From Enterovirga rhinocerotis (GTDB lineage: Bacteria > Pseudomonadota > Alphaproteobacteria > Rhizobiales > Beijerinckiaceae), in assembly GCF_004363955.1 (NCBI RefSeq), contig NZ_SNZR01000017.1:62001-126000 (forward strand): a stretch of DNA of 64,000 bases. Direction: 5' to 3'. The notes under the pieces are model-generated. The model had not been told where the DNA came from and made no database searches. It worked only from the letters and a program-made list of their open reading frames with translations. Position numbers and translations under genes: made by a program. This document shows positions 33,723-44,749 of the stretch, one piece after another (the first letter of the stretch is position 1; each line of letters begins with the position of its first letter).

Positions 33723-35552
33723 TCACGATCCGCCGGGACGGGCGAGCCGGCGCGAGGTCCGCGCCAGCCCGTGGTCCGTCTTGTTCCAGCGGTCGGGATC
33801 GATCAGGAGCTCGACGATGCCACGCCAGGCCGCGAGGCTGACGAGCACGTAGTAGAGCGGCATGGCGAGGGCGAAGGGCCACAGACGCCACCAGCCGCGG
33901 CGGTGCAGGCCGACGAAAGCCGGCACCGTCATCGCGAGAAGTCCCGCCGCGGCGAGCGTCAGCGACAGCGCCTCGCTCAGGACCTCCGCCGGGGTCTCCC
34001 CGCCGAAGAACGTGCCGGTGAGAAGCTGCCCGATCACGACCGCGGTGAAGAGCGGATAGACCGCGCACGAGACCACCGTCCCCGCGATCAGCAGCGCCGT
34101 TCCGGCGAACGGGACGGTCCCGAGCCGGCGCAGATGACCGAGCGGATCGCGGCTATGGGTGATCGCGACCTGCACGAAGCCCTTCATCCAGCGGGCCCGC
34201 TGGGCGAGCCAGATCCGAAGGGTGGGCGGCGCCTCCTCGTGCGTCGCCGACGGCAGGTCCAGAACGCGGAACCCCGCGAGCGCGAGGCGTACGCCGAGAT
34301 CGGCATCCTCGGTGACGTTCCAGGGATCCCAGCCGCCGAGGGCGCGTAGAGGTGCGACGCGCAGATGGTTGGACGTGCCGCCGAGCGGCATCGGCAGATC
34401 GAACCGGGCAAGGGCCGGGTTCAGCACGTCGAACAGGGCGCCGTATTCGAGCGTGAAGAAGCGCTGGAGGAGGCCATCGTCGGTGTTGTCGATGACGAGC
34501 CGCGCCTGGAGACAGGCGACGTCGGTCCCGACGCGGTCGAAGGTCAGCGCCGCCTCGCGCAATTGCGCGGGATCGGGCTCGTCTTCGGCATCGTACACGA
34601 CGAGATAATCGCCCCGCGCGAGCGCGAGGCCGACATTGAGCGCGCGCGGCTTGGTCCGGGGATGCCCGGCCGGCACGATGATCGTCTCGACGAAGCCGGG
34701 CCAGGCGAGTTCCGCGATCGCCTCCCGCGTCTCGGCATCGCCCTCCTCGATCAGGAGCTTCACGTCGAGCTTCGGGGGCGGATAGTCGAGCGCGAGCAGG
34801 GCCGCGCGCAGCTTCGGCAGGACGCGGCGCTCACGATGGAGCGGCACGAGCACCGTGTAGACGGGCAGGTCACGGGCCTCGGCACGCGGCAATCCGAGCG
34901 GCAGCCGCACGGGAGACGGCTCGAGGATCGCGGCGAGCTTGATCCCGGCGAGGAGCAGGAAGGGCGATCCCATCATGATCATCAGGGCCAGCCAGGCCGG
35001 GCGGCCGGCGAGCCAGCCCGCCGCCGCGACCATGGCGAAGAGGGCCAGCAGCGCCATCGTCTGCCCGGAGGTCAGACCGTCGTGGAAGCTGTGGCCGGGA
35101 TTGAGCCGCGGCAGCGCCTCGGCGGCCTCGCGGGCGATGACGGGAGCCCGCGCCCGGAAGACGGCGTCCCGCAGGGCTGCCGGGGTCGTCACGAACAACC
35201 CGGATACGAGCCGCCCACGCCGGTCGAGAAGCCCCTCGAGCGCCGCATCCTCCGGCGCGAGGGCATAGCCGCCCTCCGCCAAGGGTGCGATGCCGTGGCG
35301 GATCGCCCCCGGATAATGGGCCTGGGAATGCGCGGCGAAGCCCGGTTCGAGGAAGGGGAGCCCGAGTTCCACCGCCAGCGCCCGATAGAACGCCTCATCC
35401 GAGACGAGCCCCGTCGCCAGCGCGGCCCGCGCCGCCGTCACTTCGCACCGCGCGCCGAGCAAGGTGGCTTCGCGCAGCACGTCGACCGGAACGCCGTGCC
35501 GCGCCAGAAAGGCGACGTCGCGCGCGATCGGCAGGGCCGGCAGGCCGCTCAC
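33723..35552 (-). CDS. GT2 glycosyltransferase with GspE/MshEN-like N-terminal domain
   Basis: 609-aa inner-membrane processive-type glycosyltransferase. Residues about 1-130 resemble the type II secretion GspE N-terminal (MshEN) domain (LREATLLGARCEVTAARAALATG...YRALAVELGLPFLEP), a known fusion with GT2 enzymes. Two membrane segments (about 165-215) precede the catalytic domain: Asp in VYDAEDEPD, TED in NVTEDADLG, and QRARWMKGF (QxxRW). Four or so C-terminal membrane helices follow. MshEN domains can bind c-di-GMP, so the polymer made here might be under second-messenger control (inference). GTG 35552 follows CCGGAGCG. No other polysaccharide gene is adjacent. Confidence 0.87.
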   Translation of the reverse strand: MSGLPALPIARDVAFLARHGVPVDVLREATLLGARCEVTAARAALATGLVSDEAFYRALAVELGLPFLEPGFAAHSQAHYPGAIRHGIAPLAEGGYALAPEDAALEGLLDRRGRLVSGLFVTTPAALRDAVFRARAPVIAREAAEALPRLNPGHSFHDGLTSGQTMALLALFAMVAAAGWLAGRPAWLALMIMMGSPFLLLAGIKLAAILEPSPVRLPLGLPRAEARDLPVYTVLVPLHRERRVLPKLRAALLALDYPPPKLDVKLLIEEGDAETREAIAELAWPGFVETIIVPAGHPRTKPRALNVGLALARGDYLVVYDAEDEPDPAQLREAALTFDRVGTDVACLQARLVIDNTDDGLLQRFFTLEYGALFDVLNPALARFDLPMPLGGTSNHLRVAPLRALGGWDPWNVTEDADLGVRLALAGFRVLDLPSATHEEAPPTLRIWLAQRARWMKGFVQVAITHSRDPLGHLRRLGTVPFAGTALLIAGTVVSCAVYPLFTAVVIGQLLTGTFFGGETPAEVLSEALSLTLAAAGLLAMTVPAFVGLHRRGWWRLWPFALAMPLYYVLVSLAAWRGIVELLIDPDRWNKTDHGLARTSRRLARPGGS

Positions 35553-35759
35553 GATGCGCTCCGGCCGGGCGCAAGCGGGCAGGAAGAACGTGGCGAACTC
35601 ACGACGCCCGGCGCACCGCCCCTCCGATGATGGGGAAGCTTGGCAGGAAGCAGGACCCGCGTGAAGTTCGACGAATGGCGAGGGCCGGTTGATCCCCCTC
35701 CGCTCGGCCCCTATTCAGCCCTGCTGGCGCCTCCGCCGCGAACCCGGATCCCGATCCCG

Positions 35760-37451
35760 ATGTCTCCCCTCGATCCCGCTCTCATCGATGCCGCCGGCTC
35801 GGCCGCCGCCTGGCCCTTCGAGGAAGCGCGCAAGCTCGTCGCGCGCCTGGAGCGGACCGGGAAGAAAGAGGTGCTGTTCGAGACCGGCTACGGTCCCTCG
35901 GGCCTGCCGCATATCGGCACCTTCGGCGAGGTCGCGCGCACCTCGATGGTGCGCCACGCCTTCCGCCTCCTGACGCAGGACACGGTGCCGACCCGGCTCG
36001 TCGCCTTCTCGGACGACATGGACGGGCTGCGGAAGGTTCCGGACAACGTGCCGAACAAGGAGCTTCTGGCGGCGAGCCTCAACAAGCCCCTGACCGGCGT
36101 GCCCGACCCCTTCGGCACGCATGACAGCTTCGGCGCCCACAACAACGCGCGGCTGCGCGCCTTCCTCGATTCCTTCGGCTTCGACTACGAGTTCATGTCG
36201 GCGACCGAATGCTACCGGTCCGGCCGTTTCGACGCGACGCTCCGCCTCGTGCTCGAGCGCTACGACGAGGTCATGGCGATCATGCTGCCCTCGCTCCGCG
36301 AGGAACGCTCGGCCACCTATTCCCCGTTCCTGCCGATCCATCCCGAGACGGGCCATGTCATGCAGGTGCCGATCGACGAGGTGCGCCGCGAGGAGGGAAC
36401 GCTCGTCTGGCGCGACCCCGCGAGCGGCAAGCGCTTCGAGACGCCGGTGACGGGCGGCCATGCCAAGCTGCAATGGAAGCCCGACTGGGCCATGCGCTGG
36501 GTCGCGCTCGGCGTCGATTACGAGATGGCCGGCAAGGACCTGATCGACTCGGTCAAGCTCTCCTCGAAGATCGCTCGAGCCCTCGGCGCGGAGCCGCCGG
36601 ACGGGTTCAACTACGAGCTCTTCCTCGACGAGCAGGGGCAGAAGATCTCGAAGTCCAAGGGCAACGGCCTGACCATCGAGGAATGGCTGCGCTACGGCAC
36701 GCCCGAGAGCCTCGCCCTCTTCATGTACGCGAAGCCGCGCGAGGCGAAGCGGCTCTATTTCGAGGTCATCCCGCGCCACGTCGACGAGTATCTCGCCTTC
36801 CTCGGCCGCTATGACGGCCAGGACTGGAAGCAGCGGCTCGGCAACCCGGCCTGGCACATCCATGCCGGATCGCCGCCCGCTCCCGAGACGGTCGCGACGA
36901 GCGGCGAGCGGGCCGCGACGATCTCCTTCTCGATGCTGATGAACCTCGTCGCGGTGGCGAATTCCGAGGACCCGGCGGTGCTGTGGGCCTTCATCCGCCG
37001 CTACGCCCCGGACGCCAGCCCCGAGACGCATCCGGTGCTCGACCGGCTCGTCGGCCATGCCGTCGCCTATTACCGGGACCGCGTGCGGGCGAAGAAGGCC
37101 TTCCGCGCACCGACGGATGCCGAGCGGGCGGCGCTCGCCGAACTTTCCGCCTCGCTCGCGGGCGAGGCCGGCTCGACCGATGCCGACGCCCTCCAGGCGA
37201 TCGTCTACGAGGTCGGGCGGACGCACTTCCCCGACACGTCCGGCAAATCGAAGAGCCCCGACGGGCGGCCGGGCGTCTCGCAGGCCTGGTTCGGCTCGAT
37301 CTACAACGTCCTGCTCGGGGAGGCCCGGGGGCCGCGCTTCGGCTCGTTCATCGCCCTCTACGGCGTCGCCGAGACACGCGCGCTGATCGAGAAGGCGCTT
37401 GCGGGCGAGCTGATCCGCGAACACGAGGCTTTCCTCGCCCAAGCGGCCTGA
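35760..37451 (+). CDS. lysK: Lysyl-tRNA synthetase, class I
   Basis: 563-aa class I-type LysRS, the archaeal-like enzyme used instead of the usual class II form in many alphaproteobacteria. Class I motifs: [16 protein letters not shown] (HIGH-like HIGT, about residue 47) and KISKSKGN (KMSKS-like, near residue 297). The frame is open from 35640, but ATG 35760 matches the family start ([22 protein letters not shown]). Divergent from the glycosyltransferase; 207-bp gap. A REP-like repeat follows the gene. Confidence 0.95.
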   Translation: MSPLDPALIDAAGSAAAWPFEEARKLVARLERTGKKEVLFETGYGPSGLPHIGTFGEVARTSMVRHAFRLLTQDTVPTRLVAFSDDMDGLRKVPDNVPNKELLAASLNKPLTGVPDPFGTHDSFGAHNNARLRAFLDSFGFDYEFMSATECYRSGRFDATLRLVLERYDEVMAIMLPSLREERSATYSPFLPIHPETGHVMQVPIDEVRREEGTLVWRDPASGKRFETPVTGGHAKLQWKPDWAMRWVALGVDYEMAGKDLIDSVKLSSKIARALGAEPPDGFNYELFLDEQGQKISKSKGNGLTIEEWLRYGTPESLALFMYAKPREAKRLYFEVIPRHVDEYLAFLGRYDGQDWKQRLGNPAWHIHAGSPPAPETVATSGERAATISFSMLMNLVAVANSEDPAVLWAFIRRYAPDASPETHPVLDRLVGHAVAYYRDRVRAKKAFRAPTDAERAALAELSASLAGEAGSTDADALQAIVYEVGRTHFPDTSGKSKSPDGRPGVSQAWFGSIYNVLLGEARGPRFGSFIALYGVAETRALIEKALAGELIREHEAFLAQAA

Positions 37452-37458
37452 GGCTCTC

Positions 37459-37542
37459 CGTCAGCGCGGGGAGCGCAGCGACGAAGCGACCCGGGAGCCG
37501 CTGCGCGGACGTCTGGGTCGCGTCGCTCCGCTCGCCATGACG
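37459..37542. repeat. REP-like inverted repeat after lysK
   Basis: Left arm from 37459 reads CGTCAGCGCGGGGAGCGCAG and continues CGACGAAGCGACCCGG; the right arm, read from 37542 on the minus strand, is CGTCATGGCGAGCGGAGCGA followed by CGCGACCCAG. The arms are imperfect inverted copies, a pattern dispersed in Bradyrhizobium-like genomes as CGTCATTGCGAGCG-type elements (recalled). It lies exactly in the 98-bp gap between convergent lysK and opgH and may also end transcription. Confidence 0.7.
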
Positions 37543-37549
37543 GGAGCGG

Positions 37550-39730
37550 TCAGGCCGCCGCGGCAACCTCTGCCGGCAGCCGCATCGCGAGGCTGAGAAG
37601 GGCGCGGTCGTTGAGGACGACCATGCGCTCCTTCGGCTTCAGCCAGGCCACTGCTTCCTCGATCGTGACGGCGTCGATGATCTTCGCCTCCGCCATGACG
37701 CGGTCCGGATCGAACTCCCCGCGGTGGCGGTGGGAGCGGTGCGGCAGCATGGCTTCGTGGCATGCGCGCAGTTCCGGATCGCCGTGCAGCACGAGCAGCG
37801 CATCCTGATCGTCGAAGCCCCGTTCGGCATTCCGGGTCTGGAGGACGTTGGCCTCCGTCACGATCGGCGGCGGCGAGGATTCCTCGGGCGTGACCAGCAG
37901 GCCGAGCCGCTTCAGCGCGAGCCCGGCCGCGAGCGATCCGGACAGCCAGGAGAGAGGGATCGCGAGGACGAGGCCGAGAATCGTCGGCGACATCCACAGG
38001 AACAGCGAGGTCGCGATCATGAAGGCGGAGACGCCCGCCACGACCCCGAGCGCCGTATGCCAGCGGTGGCGGCGGACGATATCGCCGAGCGGGATCGAGC
38101 CGTCGTCGCGCCTCTGCGGGTTCCAGCCGGTGTCGCGGCCGATCAGGATCTGGAACACCGAGCCCGATTGCACCAGCATCTGGATCGGGGCCAGCAGCGC
38201 CGAGAGCAGGATCTCGATGAGGAACGAGAAGACGAGCCGGATCGCCCCGCCGCTGGCGCGCCGCGTCTTGCCGTCGAAGATCATCAGCAGAAGGCCGAAC
38301 AGCTTCGGCGCGAGCAGGATCCCCATGGTCAGCGCGAACAGCCAGAGCGCGCGCTCCGGATCGAATCGCGGCCAGGCGGGGAAGAGGTCGAAATCGCCGC
38401 TGAAATATTCCGGCCGGATATAGGTCGTCTGCAGGACGAGGGCGATACCGACCACGAGCTGCATCAGCCAGAAGGGCGAGGCCAGATAGGCCATGATGCC
38501 TGTCGCGAAATGCTGGCGCGTCGCGAGTTTCAGGCCCCTCGCGCCGATGATGCGCGAATGCTGCAGATTGCCCTGGCACCAGCGCCGGTCGCGCACCGCG
38601 AGGTCGATCAGCGACGGCGGGCTCTCCTCGTAGGAGCCGGCGAGATGCGGCAGCATGTAGACCGACCAGCCGCCGCGCCGGATCAGCGCCGCCTCGACGA
38701 AATCGTGGCTGAGGACATGGCCGCCGAAGGGCGGCTTGCCCTTGAGGTCCGGCAATCCGCAATGGTCGGCGAAGGCGCGCGTGCGGATGATGGCGTTGTG
38801 GCCCCAGTAATTGCCGCTCCGGCCGGACCAGGCGTCGAGCCCGGTCGCGATGACCGGCCCCGCCATGCGGCCGGCGAATTGCTGGAGCCGCGCTAGCAGC
38901 GTGTTCCGGTTCACGAGCATCGGCAGGGTCTGGATGATCCCCGCCTTCGGATCGGCCTCCATGGCGCGCATCAGGCCGAGGATGCACTCGCCCGTCATCA
39001 GGCTGTCGGCATCGAGCACCAGCATCTGCTCGTAGGCGCCGCCCCAGCGCGTGACGAAATCGGCGATGTTGCCGGCCTTGCGGTGGTGGTTCTTCTCGCG
39101 GTGGCGGTAATAGAGCCGCGCGTGAGGACCGATCCGCTCGCGCAGGGCGTGGAAGGCCCGCTCTTCGGCGAGCCAGGCATCGGGATTGGTCGAGTCCGAG
39201 AGGATAAAATAGTCGAAGGCCTCGCCGTGCCCGGTCGCCTCGACGGAGTCGCGGATCGCCTCGACCGCTGCGAAGGTGCGGGCGGTCAGCTCGTTATAGA
39301 CCGGCATGACGATGGCGGTCCGCGTGGCGAGGGGGCCATCCTCCCTCGGCACGGCACGGCGCGGGACGATGGACCGCGCGAAGCCGAGGACGCCGCTCGT
39401 GAAGGCGAGCGCGATCCAGGAGAAGTTCACGACGAAGAGCGCGAGCAGGACGTACTGCAGGGGCGTCGTGCGGCTGACCGACACGACGAAATACATCTCG
39501 CGCGCGCCGTAGATCGTCAGCGCCAATGCGCCGCCGAAGACGAAGAGCCGGGCGAGCCAGGGCGAGCCGGACGCAGCCCGCGCCCGTGCCGCCGCCCTGT
39601 CTGCCGCCGTCCAGGTCGACAGCGACTGGGTCGGCATCGCGAGCCGGTTCTCGGGCGGCAGGGGCGGCTGCGCCTCATCGGCGTGCATCCGCCGCGGTGC
39701 CTCGCTCAGGGTGTCCAACGATAGAGCCAT
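37550..39730 (-). CDS. opgH: Glucans biosynthesis glucosyltransferase OpgH
   Basis: 726-aa inner-membrane GT2 enzyme making the beta-1,2-linked backbone of osmoregulated periplasmic glucans. N-terminal membrane segments (about residues 60-115), catalytic domain with [22 protein letters not shown] and the acceptor motif [14 protein letters not shown], then several C-terminal membrane helices ([15 protein letters not shown] and beyond) and a cytoplasmic tail. ATG 39730 lies inside the last codons of opgG (25-bp overlap), so the two are translationally coupled in the usual opgGH order. Confidence 0.95.
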   Translation of the reverse strand: MALSLDTLSEAPRRMHADEAQPPLPPENRLAMPTQSLSTWTAADRAAARARAASGSPWLARLFVFGGALALTIYGAREMYFVVSVSRTTPLQYVLLALFVVNFSWIALAFTSGVLGFARSIVPRRAVPREDGPLATRTAIVMPVYNELTARTFAAVEAIRDSVEATGHGEAFDYFILSDSTNPDAWLAEERAFHALRERIGPHARLYYRHREKNHHRKAGNIADFVTRWGGAYEQMLVLDADSLMTGECILGLMRAMEADPKAGIIQTLPMLVNRNTLLARLQQFAGRMAGPVIATGLDAWSGRSGNYWGHNAIIRTRAFADHCGLPDLKGKPPFGGHVLSHDFVEAALIRRGGWSVYMLPHLAGSYEESPPSLIDLAVRDRRWCQGNLQHSRIIGARGLKLATRQHFATGIMAYLASPFWLMQLVVGIALVLQTTYIRPEYFSGDFDLFPAWPRFDPERALWLFALTMGILLAPKLFGLLLMIFDGKTRRASGGAIRLVFSFLIEILLSALLAPIQMLVQSGSVFQILIGRDTGWNPQRRDDGSIPLGDIVRRHRWHTALGVVAGVSAFMIATSLFLWMSPTILGLVLAIPLSWLSGSLAAGLALKRLGLLVTPEESSPPPIVTEANVLQTRNAERGFDDQDALLVLHGDPELRACHEAMLPHRSHRHRGEFDPDRVMAEAKIIDAVTIEEAVAWLKPKERMVVLNDRALLSLAMRLPAEVAAAA

Positions 39731-41280
39731 GTCTCGCTGACGGGCTGTGTCCCGGATTGCAGGAGAAGTCGCATCTCGCAGGCCGTGTCGGTACCGAAAT
39801 CGAGCTCGAACGTCACCCGCACCGCTTTCCGCTCCGGATAGGTCCAGACGCGGACATTATGGATCGCGCCGGGCTGGCTCGACAGGACGGGCTTGAGGTC
39901 CGGCGGGACCTCGGCGAGGCCATCGCCCTGGAACTCCACCGCGAAGCGCCGGCGCCGCGCCGCGGCGCGTCCCGACCGCGTCGCCACGACCTGGGCGAGA
40001 TTCGGCCGGGCCGGCGGCGTCCAGGTCCAGAACTGGCGATAGGCGAAGCTCGCCTCCTGACCTGCCGGCAGGGGGGCCTTGGGCCGCCAATAGGCGAGGA
40101 TGTTCTTGTTGATCTCGGAATCGGACGGGATCTCGATGAGCTGGACCGCTCCCGGCCCCCACTCGCCGATCGGCTCGATCCAGAGGCTCGGCCGGCGCTC
40201 GTAGCGCAGGACGTCGTCCTGGAAGGCGGCAAAGTCGCGGTCGCGCTGGAGCAGGCCGAAGCCGCGCGGGTTGTCGTCGAGGAAGGCCGAGATCTGCAGG
40301 GTGTCCGGATTGTTGAGGGGCCGCCAGACCCACTCGCCCTGGCCGTTGAGAATGCTGAGACCGGCCGCCTCGTAGGCGCCTGGCCTGATGTCGTCCATCG
40401 TGCCGCGGACGTTCGGACCGAACAGGAAGCTCGCGCCCGACCCTCCGAGCCCGACATGGTCCAGATTGACGCGCGGGAACAGGGTCGTCTCGACGTCGAC
40501 GAGCGTCGTATCGCCCGGCCGCATGGTCATGCGCACGGCACCCGTCACGGATTCGGAATCGATCAGCCCGTTGACCACGAGCGCGTTGGTGCCCGCGGCC
40601 GGCCGCTCCAGCCAGAAGGCCCGGAAGGCCGGGAATTCTTCGCCCTTCGGCTCCCCGGGCTTCAGTGTCAGGGCCCGCGCGATGATGCCGAAGGGCTGGC
40701 CGCGCCCGGCCGCACGGAAGAACGTCGCGCCCTGGACGAGCGCGAATTCCCACGGCGTCTCCGAGGAGGTCGAGAGGAGCCGGAATCCGGAGAAGCCGGG
40801 ATCGGCCGTGTCGGACTTCACGGGCAGCTCGCCGAAATCGAAGCGGCTCTTGTCGAAGGCGACGCGCCGCACCTGGCCGTCCTCGACGGTGAACAGCCCG
40901 ACCCGCGTCGTGAAGACGAAGCCGCGCGGCAGAGGCTCGGCGACGAAGCCCCGGTTCTCGCCCTCCCAGATCCGCCCGCCCGGAAGGCTGCGGATCGCGA
41001 CGTAGCGCTCGTAATTGAGATTGGCGAAGGGCTCGGGCAGATCGGTCGGCGGCGCGGCGAAGGGGCGCTTGGAGATCGTCCGCGCGAGATCGGTCAGCGC
41101 CGCCCACGAGAAGCTCTGGCCCTCGCCGAGCGACGTGCGGATCAGCTCGCCGAGCGTGTTGGCCTGGGCATGCGCCGGGCCGGGCAGCCCGAACGCGACC
41201 GCGCCGGCCCCGAGGGCCGCGGCGAAATCCCGCCGGCGCAGGCCTGCGCCGCGTACTTTTCCGACGAAACCGTCCGTCAA
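39706..41280 (-). CDS. opgG: Periplasmic glucan biosynthesis protein OpgG
   Basis: About 524 aa; periplasmic beta-sandwich protein needed for branching or release of osmoregulated periplasmic glucans. A twin-arginine leader ([25 protein letters not shown]) points to Tat export, unusual relative to E. coli OpgG but normal for OpgD. Family segments: [41 protein letters not shown], and [20 protein letters not shown]. No ATG exists at the start; TTG 41280 sits 6 nt after GGAG and is chosen, with TTG 41292 as alternative. Divergent from glmU. Confidence 0.92.
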   Translation of the reverse strand: MTDGFVGKVRGAGLRRRDFAAALGAGAVAFGLPGPAHAQANTLGELIRTSLGEGQSFSWAALTDLARTISKRPFAAPPTDLPEPFANLNYERYVAIRSLPGGRIWEGENRGFVAEPLPRGFVFTTRVGLFTVEDGQVRRVAFDKSRFDFGELPVKSDTADPGFSGFRLLSTSSETPWEFALVQGATFFRAAGRGQPFGIIARALTLKPGEPKGEEFPAFRAFWLERPAAGTNALVVNGLIDSESVTGAVRMTMRPGDTTLVDVETTLFPRVNLDHVGLGGSGASFLFGPNVRGTMDDIRPGAYEAAGLSILNGQGEWVWRPLNNPDTLQISAFLDDNPRGFGLLQRDRDFAAFQDDVLRYERRPSLWIEPIGEWGPGAVQLIEIPSDSEINKNILAYWRPKAPLPAGQEASFAYRQFWTWTPPARPNLAQVVATRSGRAAARRRRFAVEFQGDGLAEVPPDLKPVLSSQPGAIHNVRVWTYPERKAVRVTFELDFGTDTACEMRLLLQSGTQPVSETWLYRWTP

Positions 41281-41373
41281 CGGACACTCCAAACGTGCAT
41301 CGGGGTTTGCCGAACGAAACAGTCCTGCGATAGGTGCCGGCGGAACCCGACCACGGCCCGTCGAGGCGAATCC

Positions 41374-42735
41374 ATGACTGACTTGTCCTTGAAGAAGCCC
41401 GCTTCCGGGGGGCGAACGTGCTTAGCAATCATCCTCGCGGCTGGCGAGGGCACCCGGATGCGCTCGGCGCTGCCGAAGGTGCTGCACCGGATCGCCGGCC
41501 GCTCGATGCTGGCGCATGTGCTCGGAGCCGTCGAGGGCGCCGGAGCGTCCCGGGTCGAGGTCGTGATCGGCCCCGGCCGCACGGATGTCGCCAAGGAGGC
41601 CGCGACCTTCAGCCCGAGCGCGACGACGGTCGAACAGACCGAGCGCCTCGGCACGGCCCATGCCGTGCTCCAGGCCCGCCCGGCGCTCGAGGTCGGCGCG
41701 GAGGACGTGGTGGTCGCCTATGCCGACACGCCCCTCGTGACCGCTGAGACCTTCGCGCGGCTTCGGGCCCCGCTGGCGGCCGGCGCGGCCGTGGCCGTCC
41801 TCGGCTTCGAAGCGGCCGAGCCGACAGGCTATGGGCGTCTCCTCGTCGAGGGCGAGCGCCTTCTCGCCATCCGCGAGGAGCGTGACGCGAGCGAGGCGGA
41901 GCGCGCCGTCCGTCTCTGCAATGCCGGCCTCATGGCGATCCGTGGCGACCTCGCCCTCGCGATCCTCGAAGCCATCGGCAATGCCAATGCGAAGGGCGAG
42001 TACTACCTGACCGATGCCGTCGAGATCGCCGTCGCGCGCGGGGAGCGGGCCGTCGTGGTCACGGCGCCCGAGGACGAGGTCGCCGGCGTCAACGACCGGA
42101 CCCAGCTCGCGGAAGCCGAACGCATCATCCAGACCCGCCTCCGCGCCGCCGCGATGGCGGGCGGCGCGACGCTCGTCGATCCGCAGAGCGTGCATCTGTG
42201 CGCCGACACGAGGATCGGCCGCGACGTCGTGATCGAGCCCCACGTCGTCTTCGGCCCGCAGGTCGAGATCGCAGACGGCGTCACGATCAGGGCCTTCTCG
42301 CATCTCGAAGGCGCGAAGGTCGCGAGCGGATCCGTCGTCGGGCCCTTCGCGCGGCTGCGGCCCGGCGCGGTGCTGGGCGAGGGTGCCCATGTCGGCAACT
42401 TCGTCGAGGTCAAGAACGCGACCTTCGGCGCGGGCGTGAAGGCCAACCACCTCGCCTATATCGGCGATGCCTCGGTCGGCGCGGGCACGAATATCGGAGC
42501 CGGCACCATCACCTGCAACTACGACGGCGTGAACAAGCACCGGACGGTGATCGGCGAGGACGTCTTCGTCGGCACCAATTCCTCGCTCGTCGCCCCGCTC
42601 ACCATCGGCGACCGGGCCTATATCGGCTCGGGCTCCGTCGTCACCGACGACGTGCCCTCCGAAGCGCTCGCGCTCGGGCGTGGCCGGCAAGTCGTCAAGG
42701 ACGGCTGGGCCAAGGGCAAGACGAAGAGCCGATGA
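41374..42735 (+). CDS. glmU: Bifunctional GlmU: GlcN-1-P acetyltransferase / GlcNAc-1-P uridyltransferase
   Basis: 453 aa, makes UDP-GlcNAc for peptidoglycan and lipopolysaccharide. N-terminal pyrophosphorylase motif [19 protein letters not shown] (residues 21-39), GTAHAVLQA, and Mg-binding Asp in [11 protein letters not shown]-terminal left-handed beta-helix from about residue 250 with hexapeptide repeats, catalytic HRTV near residue 357 ([19 protein letters not shown]) and NFVEVKN. The reading frame is open far upstream through antisense opgG; ATG 41374 is the real start. glmS follows after 152 bp. Confidence 0.96.
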   Translation: MTDLSLKKPASGGRTCLAIILAAGEGTRMRSALPKVLHRIAGRSMLAHVLGAVEGAGASRVEVVIGPGRTDVAKEAATFSPSATTVEQTERLGTAHAVLQARPALEVGAEDVVVAYADTPLVTAETFARLRAPLAAGAAVAVLGFEAAEPTGYGRLLVEGERLLAIREERDASEAERAVRLCNAGLMAIRGDLALAILEAIGNANAKGEYYLTDAVEIAVARGERAVVVTAPEDEVAGVNDRTQLAEAERIIQTRLRAAAMAGGATLVDPQSVHLCADTRIGRDVVIEPHVVFGPQVEIADGVTIRAFSHLEGAKVASGSVVGPFARLRPGAVLGEGAHVGNFVEVKNATFGAGVKANHLAYIGDASVGAGTNIGAGTITCNYDGVNKHRTVIGEDVFVGTNSSLVAPLTIGDRAYIGSGSVVTDDVPSEALALGRGRQVVKDGWAKGKTKSR

Positions 42736-42887
42736 GATCGGCTCGCCGCTGTTCCTGCGCCAAATCGAAGCAGAAGAGAATGGCAAGCTTCTGGCATGTA
42801 ACGATTGGACATTGACCGTGATTGGTCTTTCCCCGCCCGCTGGGGTTAAGGAAGCGCGGCATCAATTCGACGGTACGGAGACCCTCA

Positions 42888-44711
42888 ATGTGCGGCATCG
42901 TCGGCATCCTCGGTAAGCAGCCGGTCGCGCTGCAGGTGGTGGATGCGCTGAAGCGGCTCGAATATCGCGGCTACGATTCGGCCGGCATCGCGACGCTGGA
43001 GGACGGGCATCTCGTACGGCGGCGGGCCGAGGGCAAGCTGCGCAACCTCGAGCTCAAGCTGTCCCAGGCACCGCTGACCGGCGCCATCGGCATCGGCCAT
43101 ACCCGCTGGGCCACCCACGGCCGCCCGAACGAGACCAACGCCCACCCGCATGCGACGGCGAAGCTCGCCGTCGTCCATAACGGCATCATCGAGAACTTCC
43201 GCGAGTTGAAGGAAGAGCTCGAATCGAAAGGCGTCGTCTTCGAAACGCAGACCGATACCGAGGTCGTGGCCCAGCTCGTCACCGACGAGATCGCCCAGGG
43301 CAAGACGCCGCTCGAGGCCGTGGCCGCGACGCTGCCGCGCCTGCGCGGCGCCTTCGCGCTCGCCTTCCTGTTCGAGGGCGAGACCGACCAGCTCGTCGGC
43401 GCCCGGCAGGGCGCCCCGCTCGCGATCGGCTGGGGCGAGGGCGAGATGTATCTCGGCTCCGACGCTCTCGCGCTCGCGCCCTTCACCGACCGCGTCTCCT
43501 ATCTGGAAGACGGCGACTGGGCCGTGCTGAGCCGCTCGGGCGCCGTCATCCGCGACAAGGACGGACATCCCGTCGACCGCCCCGTCCAGACGATCCCGCC
43601 CGGCTCCTTCGTCGCCTCCAAGGGCAATTATCGCCACTTCATGGCGAAGGAGATCCACGAGCAGCCGGAGGTCGTCGGCCGCACCATCGCCCATTACGTC
43701 GACTTCGCCTCGGGCACGGTCGTGCTGCCGGAGCTGCCCTTCTCGTTCAAGGACCTCAAGCGGCTGTCGATCACCGCCTGCGGCACGGCCTATTACGCCG
43801 GGCTCGTCGCGAAATACTGGTTCGAGACCCTGGCGCGCCTGCCGGTCGAGATCGACGTCGCCTCCGAGTTCCGCTACCGCGAAGCCCCGCTCGATCCGGG
43901 CGAACTCGCCATCGTCATCTCGCAATCGGGCGAGACGGCCGACACGCTCGCCTCGCTGCGCTATGCGAAGGCTCAGGGCCAGCACATCCTGTCGGTCGTC
44001 AACGTGCCGACTTCGACCATCGCCCGCGACAGCGCCATCGTCGCGCCGACCCTGGCCGGGCCGGAGATCGGCGTCGCCTCGACCAAGGCCTTCACCTGCC
44101 AGCTCGCCGTGCTGCTCTCCCTCGCCATCGGCGCGGCGCGGGCGCGCGGCCATCTCGACGAGGCGGGCGAGAAGCGCCTCGTCGATGCCCTGGTCGGGGT
44201 ACCCGGCCTGATGACCGAGGCTCTGCACGGAGAGGCGGCGGTCGAGGGCCTCGCGCGCGAGGTCGCCAAGGCGAAGGACGTGCTCTATCTCGGCCGCGGC
44301 ACCTCCTTCCCGCTGGCGCTCGAAGGCGCGCTGAAGCTGAAGGAAATCTCCTACATCCATGCCGAGGGCTATGCCGCCGGCGAGCTGAAGCACGGCCCGA
44401 TCGCGCTCATCGACGAGGACCTCCCCGTGATCGTGATCGCGCCCTGCGACGCGGTCTTCGAGAAGACGGTCTCGAACATGCAGGAGGTCGCGGCGCGCGG
44501 CGGGCGCATCCTCCTGATCACCGATCGCCAGGGCGTCGCGCAATCGGCCATGGACACGCTCGGCACGCTGGTCATGCCCGATTGCGACCCGGTCGTCGCG
44601 CCGCTCGTCTATGCCGTGCCGGTGCAGCTTCTGGCCTACCACACGGCCGTCTTCATGGGGAAAGACGTCGACCAGCCGCGCAACCTCGCGAAGTCCGTCA
44701 CGGTGGAATAA
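42888..44711 (+). CDS. glmS: Glutamine--fructose-6-phosphate aminotransferase (isomerizing)
   Basis: 607 aa, first committed step to amino sugars. After Met removal the N-terminal nucleophile is Cys (MCGIVGILGKQP); glutaminase motifs YRGYDSAGI and HTRWATHGRPN; two SIS isomerase domains, with SQSGETADTLASLRYAK and ISYIHAEGYAAGELKHGPIAL; the C-terminus KSVTVE is the invariant tail. ATG 42888 is fixed by the Cys requirement. A ribosome-binding GGAG lies 8 nt before it. Together with glmU it provides UDP-GlcNAc. No glmS ribozyme fold is visible in the 152-bp upstream gap. Confidence 0.96.
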   Translation: MCGIVGILGKQPVALQVVDALKRLEYRGYDSAGIATLEDGHLVRRRAEGKLRNLELKLSQAPLTGAIGIGHTRWATHGRPNETNAHPHATAKLAVVHNGIIENFRELKEELESKGVVFETQTDTEVVAQLVTDEIAQGKTPLEAVAATLPRLRGAFALAFLFEGETDQLVGARQGAPLAIGWGEGEMYLGSDALALAPFTDRVSYLEDGDWAVLSRSGAVIRDKDGHPVDRPVQTIPPGSFVASKGNYRHFMAKEIHEQPEVVGRTIAHYVDFASGTVVLPELPFSFKDLKRLSITACGTAYYAGLVAKYWFETLARLPVEIDVASEFRYREAPLDPGELAIVISQSGETADTLASLRYAKAQGQHILSVVNVPTSTIARDSAIVAPTLAGPEIGVASTKAFTCQLAVLLSLAIGAARARGHLDEAGEKRLVDALVGVPGLMTEALHGEAAVEGLAREVAKAKDVLYLGRGTSFPLALEGALKLKEISYIHAEGYAAGELKHGPIALIDEDLPVIVIAPCDAVFEKTVSNMQEVAARGGRILLITDRQGVAQSAMDTLGTLVMPDCDPVVAPLVYAVPVQLLAYHTAVFMGKDVDQPRNLAKSVTVE

Positions 44712-44722
44712 GGCGGCCCGCC

Positions 44723-44749
44723 GCGGGACCGGACGCGATCAGGTCCCGC
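44723..44749. terminator. Hairpin at convergent glmS / selO ends
   Basis: GCGGGACC (44723-44730), 11-nt loop, GGTCCCGC (44742-44749). The right arm lies in the last codons of selO and the loop includes its stop. Could end transcription from both sides; no T-run. Confidence 0.45.

Noticed and set aside
39526-41373. 5' extension that would fuse 616 residues to GlmU
   Set aside because: The extension is antisense to opgH and opgG and has no recognisable domain; GlmU begins with its own motif after ATG 41374.
42736-42887. glmS ribozyme or other riboswitch before glmS
   Set aside because: The 152-bp gap lacks the ribozyme's conserved core and pseudoknot, and that ribozyme is known from Gram-positive bacteria.
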